A stretch of DNA of 13,696 nt, taken from positions 1-13,696 of the forward strand of contig CAJVPP010002732.1 of NCBI GenBank assembly GCA_910592005.1. The letters are read 5' to 3'. Positions 9,936-13,696 of the stretch are shown in pieces. The stretch's first letter is position 1. Each line of letters begins with the position of its first letter. This DNA comes from Funneliformis mosseae. Its lineage: Eukaryota > Glomeromycota > Glomeromycetes > Glomerales > Glomeraceae. The notes under the pieces were generated by a model. The model had not been told where the DNA came from. It did not search any database and saw only the letters and a list, made by a program, of their open reading frames with translations. The position numbers and the translations under genes were made by a program.

Positions 9936-10116
9936 CCAAAATTTTAGATTAATCTGAAATGTTTGGTTCAATTCAGATTTTTACTGGTTTATAGTTCGGT
10001 TTGGTTTTAGATTGGCATTTTTAAGATTTTTAATCTGAACTGAACTGAACTGAAATTTTCAGTTTAGTTTCAGATTAGCCTATAATCCAGACTGAACTGA
10101 ACCATTCGGAGCATTA

Positions 10117-10124
10117 ATCTTAAC
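10117..10124. repeat. right target-site duplication
   Basis: ATCTTAAC follows the right terminal inverted repeat and matches 8998-9005 exactly. It marks the right insertion boundary. Confidence 0.6.
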
Positions 10125-12109
10125 TTTATATCTTATAAGGGTTTAATTAAAATATTGCTAATCCCAAAGATGCTTGCACTTGTTAATACATCAAGTATAA
10201 TTAAGATAAGTTTAACTTTTTCATTTTTATATACAAAAGTTTTAGCATATCAAAATAGATTTATACAGTTCGCCTATTCTTTGTGTTTTTCAACCTTAAT
10301 CTGGTAGTCTCTTATCAATTTCAGGGTTAGGGCTTCTTTTTACAACAGTTGTAAGGCCATGCAACTTCAATTTTTCAGTTCACATATTATTAAAATTTTA
10401 AAATCAACCTAGAAATTCAGAGTTTGTTAATGATTATTTTTTATTAATAAATAAGTTTATATAAAAATTATGCTATCTGATTAATTAATTTTAGGATATT
10501 TATCATGTGTCCTTACTTAATAAAATCAGCATATTAGATTTTATTTAAAAATAAGCAGTGAAAAAAAGATTTAGATAGATTTATCTTTATTTGTGTAATA
10601 TAAGATTTATTTGTATAATATATACATATAAAAAAACTTAGATATAAAAAAGGAAAAAAACCCAGGTAACCATATCAATTTTAAAATTTTATCTAAAATT
10701 TATAAAATTTTCTTTGCTTAGTCTAATTATAGATAATCATATTTAATTTTAAAATCATTTTAACTCTGTCAAAACTGTCTATTATACATGTAAATATAAA
10801 TTATAATTATAAAGTTTTGAAGGATTTAGAAGGTTTACTTATTAAAAAAGAAACAATAATAAGATGTGATTCTATATTATTACCTGACTGGCAGGAAACA
10901 GATTTTATTTAACCCATCAAAAACATTAGTTAGAGAAAATAATTTCAGCAAAATGTATTGTTAAGAAGCTGTATGAAACTAATGAGTTATAAGAAATGAA
11001 TTATAAATAAAATTATACTATAGTATCATGATAAAATTTTATAAATAAACTTTTTTTTATTAAAATTTGAAAAAGTGATCTGGCTGGGTCATGTGAACTA
11101 AAAATCGAAGTTGTATGACCTAAATAAGAAGTGTTTTGATAATAGATCTATAATGACTTATGAATGAAAATCTTATAACTATTAATTAAAAAAAAATTGC
11201 TAAAATAATTTATATAATTATTAAAAAGATATTCTTGCTAGATTAAAAAATAAATAACCTAAATTAGTTGCTAAATATGTTTATACACTATCATATCATA
11301 ACCTTTAGATTGCTTTATTTTTATTGTGATAGATACGTCAAATAATCATTTATCTGATTATTAATATTAATATATAATAACAAATTGTAGTGATGTCATT
11401 TTTAAACAAAAGGTGAAATTAGAATCGATTTTCCTCAATTTTGATTAAAAATTATAACAAATTTTGATAAAATATAAATAATATCTAAAAATAATACAAT
11501 CAGTGAATATGATTCAAAATATATTTTTATTTATTAAAGTTTAGGAAAAAAAAGAATGGTGATAATTTGATATCAGATATTATAAACTTTCGTAAATATA
11601 TCTTAAAATATTAGAAAACGCTTTTAATAAAATATTATTTAGAAATTTAGTTTTAAAACTAATAAAAAAAAATATACTTACAGTCTAGTTGAAGGAATCA
11701 AATATAATAAATCTGGTTTTATTTGAAGAAATTAGCATTAGACCTGAAATTAAACTGAAACTAAGCTAACAAATTAAATATCTTAAAATCTCAATTATCT
11801 TAAAGGTCTTTTCTAAGAAAAATAAACGATTAACAAACAAAATGATTTACTATTATTATTTACTTATGTAGTTAGTTATCACTATTAAATTCTGATATGA
11901 AGACAAGAAGTAGGTTGAAAGTGTAAAATAGTAATTTTATTAAAATTTTAGAGTTATAAATCTAGTCTCAAGACTTATCTCAATATTTAAGAAAACTCTG
12001 TCAACTTAAAGTTAACTTACAGATCTATTTATAAAAATTTGCTAACTATACTATCTATGCCTTTAATAAATAATAATTATAATGAAACTATATAATATAA
12101 TACAAGCAA
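10125..12109. other. AT-rich stretch without a gene
   Basis: I see no gene here. Items noted are a single GGGTTAGGG (10324-10332), a small ACAACAGTTGT palindrome just after it, an open stretch at 10733-10912 with some protein-like composition (K-D-L-E-G-L-L, then I-R-C-D-S-I-L-L-P-D-W), and a less AT-rich spot near 11075-11120. The open stretch has no upstream context and its length is within chance for this DNA. Confidence 0.45.
11087..11120. repeat. short inverted repeat in GC-richer spot
   Basis: GGTCAT (11087-11092) pairs with ATGACC (11115-11120) over a 22-base loop. The preceding GTGATCTGGCTGG is unusually GC-bearing for this window. It could be a relict regulatory or repeat end; only the dyad is certain. 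Confidence 0.25.
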
Positions 12110-13180
12110 TGAAAAATAGACTATATATTAATAAAGTAAATTTCTTATTTTTTTTGATTTTTGATTTATTTATTTATATTTTTTTTTAATATTTAATTTA
12201 TACTTTTATTTTTTTAGATTTGACCAATTCTTTTACTTAAGCTAAGAATCTTTGAATAAAGGTAAAAGTAAACTGTTAATGCTATTCTATTTTATTTTTT
12301 TTTTAGTTTAATTTATAAATTTTTTTTTTAATATCTAATAATTAATTTTATTTTTTTTAGGTTTGATCATTTCTCTTTTCACTTAGACTAGAAATTAGAT
12401 AAAACCTCCAAATAGAACTGTCTAATTTATTATCACAGTGAAGGTAAGCTATCAATGTTTAATTTCTTTCTTTTATTTTTATTTTTATTATTTGATATAT
12501 ATGTTTTTGTTATTTTCTTTTATTAAGTTCAATCAGATCTTACACTTGGGCTAGAAACCAGACAGAACTTTTGAATAGAACCATTCAGTTTATAACTATA
12601 GTAAAGGTAAGTTTTCAATATTTTATTTCTTTTTTTTATTTATTTTTTTTTATTTGATATATATATTTTTATTATTTCCTTTTTTAAATATAATTAAATT
12701 TCATACTTGAGTTAAGAATCAGATAAAACCTTTAAATGAAACTGTCTGATTTATTATTATAGCAAAGATAAGTTATTTATTTTATTTTTTTTAGTTTATA
12801 TATTTATATTTCTATTATTTAATTTATTCTTTTATTTTTTTAGGTTCAATTAGTTCCTCTACTTAGACTAAGAACCTTTAAACAAAGGCAAAGGTAAGTT
12901 ATCATTTTTTTTCTCTCTATTTTTTTTTTATTTAATATATTGCTTTTTTATTTTAATATTTATTTGCTTTTTTTAGGTTCGATCAGTTGATTAAGAACTG
13001 GATAAAACCTTTGAATAGAGCTGATCATTCATCATTATGGTGAAAGGTAACTAATTTTTTTTGATTTATTTTTTTTTTCTATTCTTATTTTGGTAATAAA
13101 TTTTGATTATTAATTTTATTTATTTTATTTTATTTATTTGTTTTAATTTTTTTTAGGCAGTTTTAGGTTAGATCATTAGT
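12110..13180 (+). repeat. degenerate tandem array with exon/intron-like layout
   Basis: Related units lie at 12218-12261, 12361-12443, 12528-12606, 12691-12767, 12844-12893 and 12977-13046. A remnant ends at about 12135 and a truncated start lies at 13167. Long units (77-83 bases) share words such as GTTCAATCAG, ACTTAGACTAAGAA, CAGATAAAACC, TTTGAATAGAAC and TGTCTGATTTATTATTATAG; units 1 and 5 lack the middle part. Spacers of 76-120 bases are T-rich, begin GTAAGT, GTAAGC, GTAACT or GTAAAA (ATAAGT once), and end TTTTTTAG in most cases. Every unit is crossed by stops in at least most frames under the standard code, so present coding is unlikely. It may be a decayed multi-exon repeat gene, a spliced non-coding transcript, or a satellite. 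I do not recognise the family. Confidence 0.75.
12392..12428 (+). repeat. stem within long array unit 2
   Basis: AAATTAGA (12392-12399) pairs with TCTAATTT (12421-12428). The equivalent positions in unit 4 are AATCAGA (12717-12723) and TCTGATT (12745-12751), also perfectly paired, with the C-G pair of unit 4 replaced by T-A in unit 2. The paired change may reflect a conserved stem or two independent transitions. Confidence 0.4.
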
Positions 13181-13365
13181 GATTTTTTTTATTTTTTTTT
13201 GACTAAATTAGTTTATCCCTTTTGGCTGAAATTATCAGATGAAACAGGATTTTCGTTACTACAGGATATGTTTTTAACAAATTCTCTCATTTATTTTAAT
13301 TAATAATCGTAATCATTCAGTTCCAATTTTTTGTTAAAAAAATCATATAAACAACTGTTGTTCCT

Positions 13366-13465
13366 ATCAATATTGATATTAATATTGAAATTGTTATTGA
13401 TATTGGTATTGATATTGAAATTGAAATTGATATTGATATTGATATCAAAATTGATATCAATATAA
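13366..13465. repeat. imperfect ATTGAT hexamer microsatellite
   Basis: About 100 bases consist of ATTGAT, ATTGAA and GATATT steps with a period of 6, interrupted by ATTGTT, ATTGGT and ATCAAA. In one forward frame every other codon is Ile (ATT/ATC) and the others are Asp, Glu, Asn, Val, Gly or Lys. The frame is open from after a TAA at 13348 to a TAA at 13492, with no ATG. The tract is also partly palindromic (GATATC, ATTGATATCAAT). It is most simply a slippage repeat. Confidence 0.8.
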
Positions 13466-13542
13466 ATAAAAACAGCCCCATAGTTCCTGCATAAAGCTAA
13501 CCAAATTTATACCTATTCCTTCCTTTTTGGGATGGTTATAGC

Positions 13543-13562
13543 TTCTACTATATAAAGTAGAA
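13543..13562. repeat. short perfect hairpin
   Basis: TTCTACT (13543-13549) and AGTAGAA (13556-13562) pair perfectly around ATATAA. The loop also gives a TATATAAAG string resembling a TATA box. No downstream gene is visible within the window. Confidence 0.35.
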
Positions 13563-13696
13563 TCACCTGACACCAACATCTATATGGCATAAACTGTATA
13601 TAGTGTTAATTTAAATTATAATATTAATAAATTATTAAGTTATAAATTTGATATTATGAATAATGAAAATGTCTAAAAACGTTCAGAAAAATGGAA

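Larger units (their letters stand above)
9006..10116. mobile_element. ~1.1-kb non-autonomous DNA transposon, hAT-like
   Basis: The ends are inverted repeats: TAAAGCTCTGAATGGTTCGG on the left against TAATGCTCCGAATGGTTCAG (reverse complement of the right end), 17 of 20 matching. They are flanked by the direct repeat ATCTTAAC. Subterminal regions on both sides are packed with GGTTCGG, GGTTCAG and CTGAACTGAAC words in both orientations. hAT elements of plants and fungi often carry such GGTTCGG-type clusters, so hAT is my preferred family, with Mutator-like as the alternative. The interior is a palindromic ~50-bp array and has no transposase frame, so movement would need a transposase supplied elsewhere. 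Confidence 0.75.
13181..13696. other. right end without a recognised gene
   Basis: Apart from the hexamer tract and a small dyad listed separately, I see no gene. The frame that reads the hexamer tract as alternating isoleucine and acidic residues ends at a TAA at 13492 shortly after the tract. Confidence 0.4.

Noticed and set aside
10324..10332. GGGTTAGGG, like the common fungal telomere repeat
   Set aside because: It is barely more than one repeat unit, with no array around it.
10733..10912. 59-codon open stretch with some protein-like composition (I-R-C-D-S-I-L-L-P-D-W)
   Set aside because: Several runs of this length are expected by chance in a window of this size and composition. It has no supporting context.
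12361..12767. Reading the array units as coding on the minus strand
   Set aside because: Units 2 and 3 are open there in one frame, but units 4 and 6 are not, and the splice-like edges exist only on the plus strand.
12977..12995. GGTTCGATC resembling a tRNA T-arm
   Set aside because: No acceptor, D or anticodon stems can be placed around it, and the word belongs to the tandem array unit.
13243..13659. A frame of about 139 codons free of TGA, open if TAA/TAG were read as glutamine
   Set aside because: By my estimate, runs this long without TGA are expected fairly often in DNA this poor in G, and no family is recognisable.

Overview
This is a very AT-rich eukaryotic window, about four-fifths A+T by eye. 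It contains no intact protein-coding gene, no recognisable tRNA or rRNA gene, and nothing bacterial. Recognisable content is mobile DNA and repeats. The best-supported item is a decayed LTR retrotransposon of the Ty3/gypsy (Metaviridae) type. Its gag core (a D-P-F-Y-G start, E-W, N-R-W and A-A-G-x-L motifs, then A-A-x-W-Y) resembles the gag of Ty3 elements common in arbuscular mycorrhizal fungi (Glomeromycotina, e.g. Rhizophagus or Gigaspora). I therefore suggest such a fungus, from memory of the family and not from a search.

Layout. 1-718: no feature. 719-1432: possible 5' LTR with a ~42-bp repeat block in its U3. 1482-4204: gag, CCHC knuckle, retropepsin-like domain and an acidic linker, read through four frame changes and crossed by about 30 stop codons. 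Reverse transcriptase, RNase H, integrase and a 3' LTR are not seen. 4205-6956: AT-rich DNA without a gene. 6957-7122: a small inverted-repeat element. 7123-8996: no gene. 9006-10116: a ~1.1-kb non-autonomous DNA transposon with terminal inverted repeats, a target duplication and an internal ~50-bp array of self-complementary units. 10125-12109: no gene. 12110-13180: a degenerate tandem array in which ~45-83-bp units alternate with T-rich spacers that begin GTAAG and end TTTTTTAG, like exons and introns. 13366-13465: an ATTGAT-type hexamer tract.

The common thread is mutation. Three aligned units of the 12.3-12.8 kb array differ pairwise by 54 transitions and only 2 transversions (hand count). 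In the retrotransposon, nearly every premature stop is explained by one C-to-T or G-to-A change (CAA/CAG to TAA/TAG, CGA or TGG to TGA), and two invariant protease glycines have become glutamate through G-to-A. This suggests strong C-to-T decay of repeats (RIP-like or methyl-cytosine deamination). A genetic code reading TAA/TAG as glutamine is an alternative for the stops, but it does not explain the glycine changes or the array.
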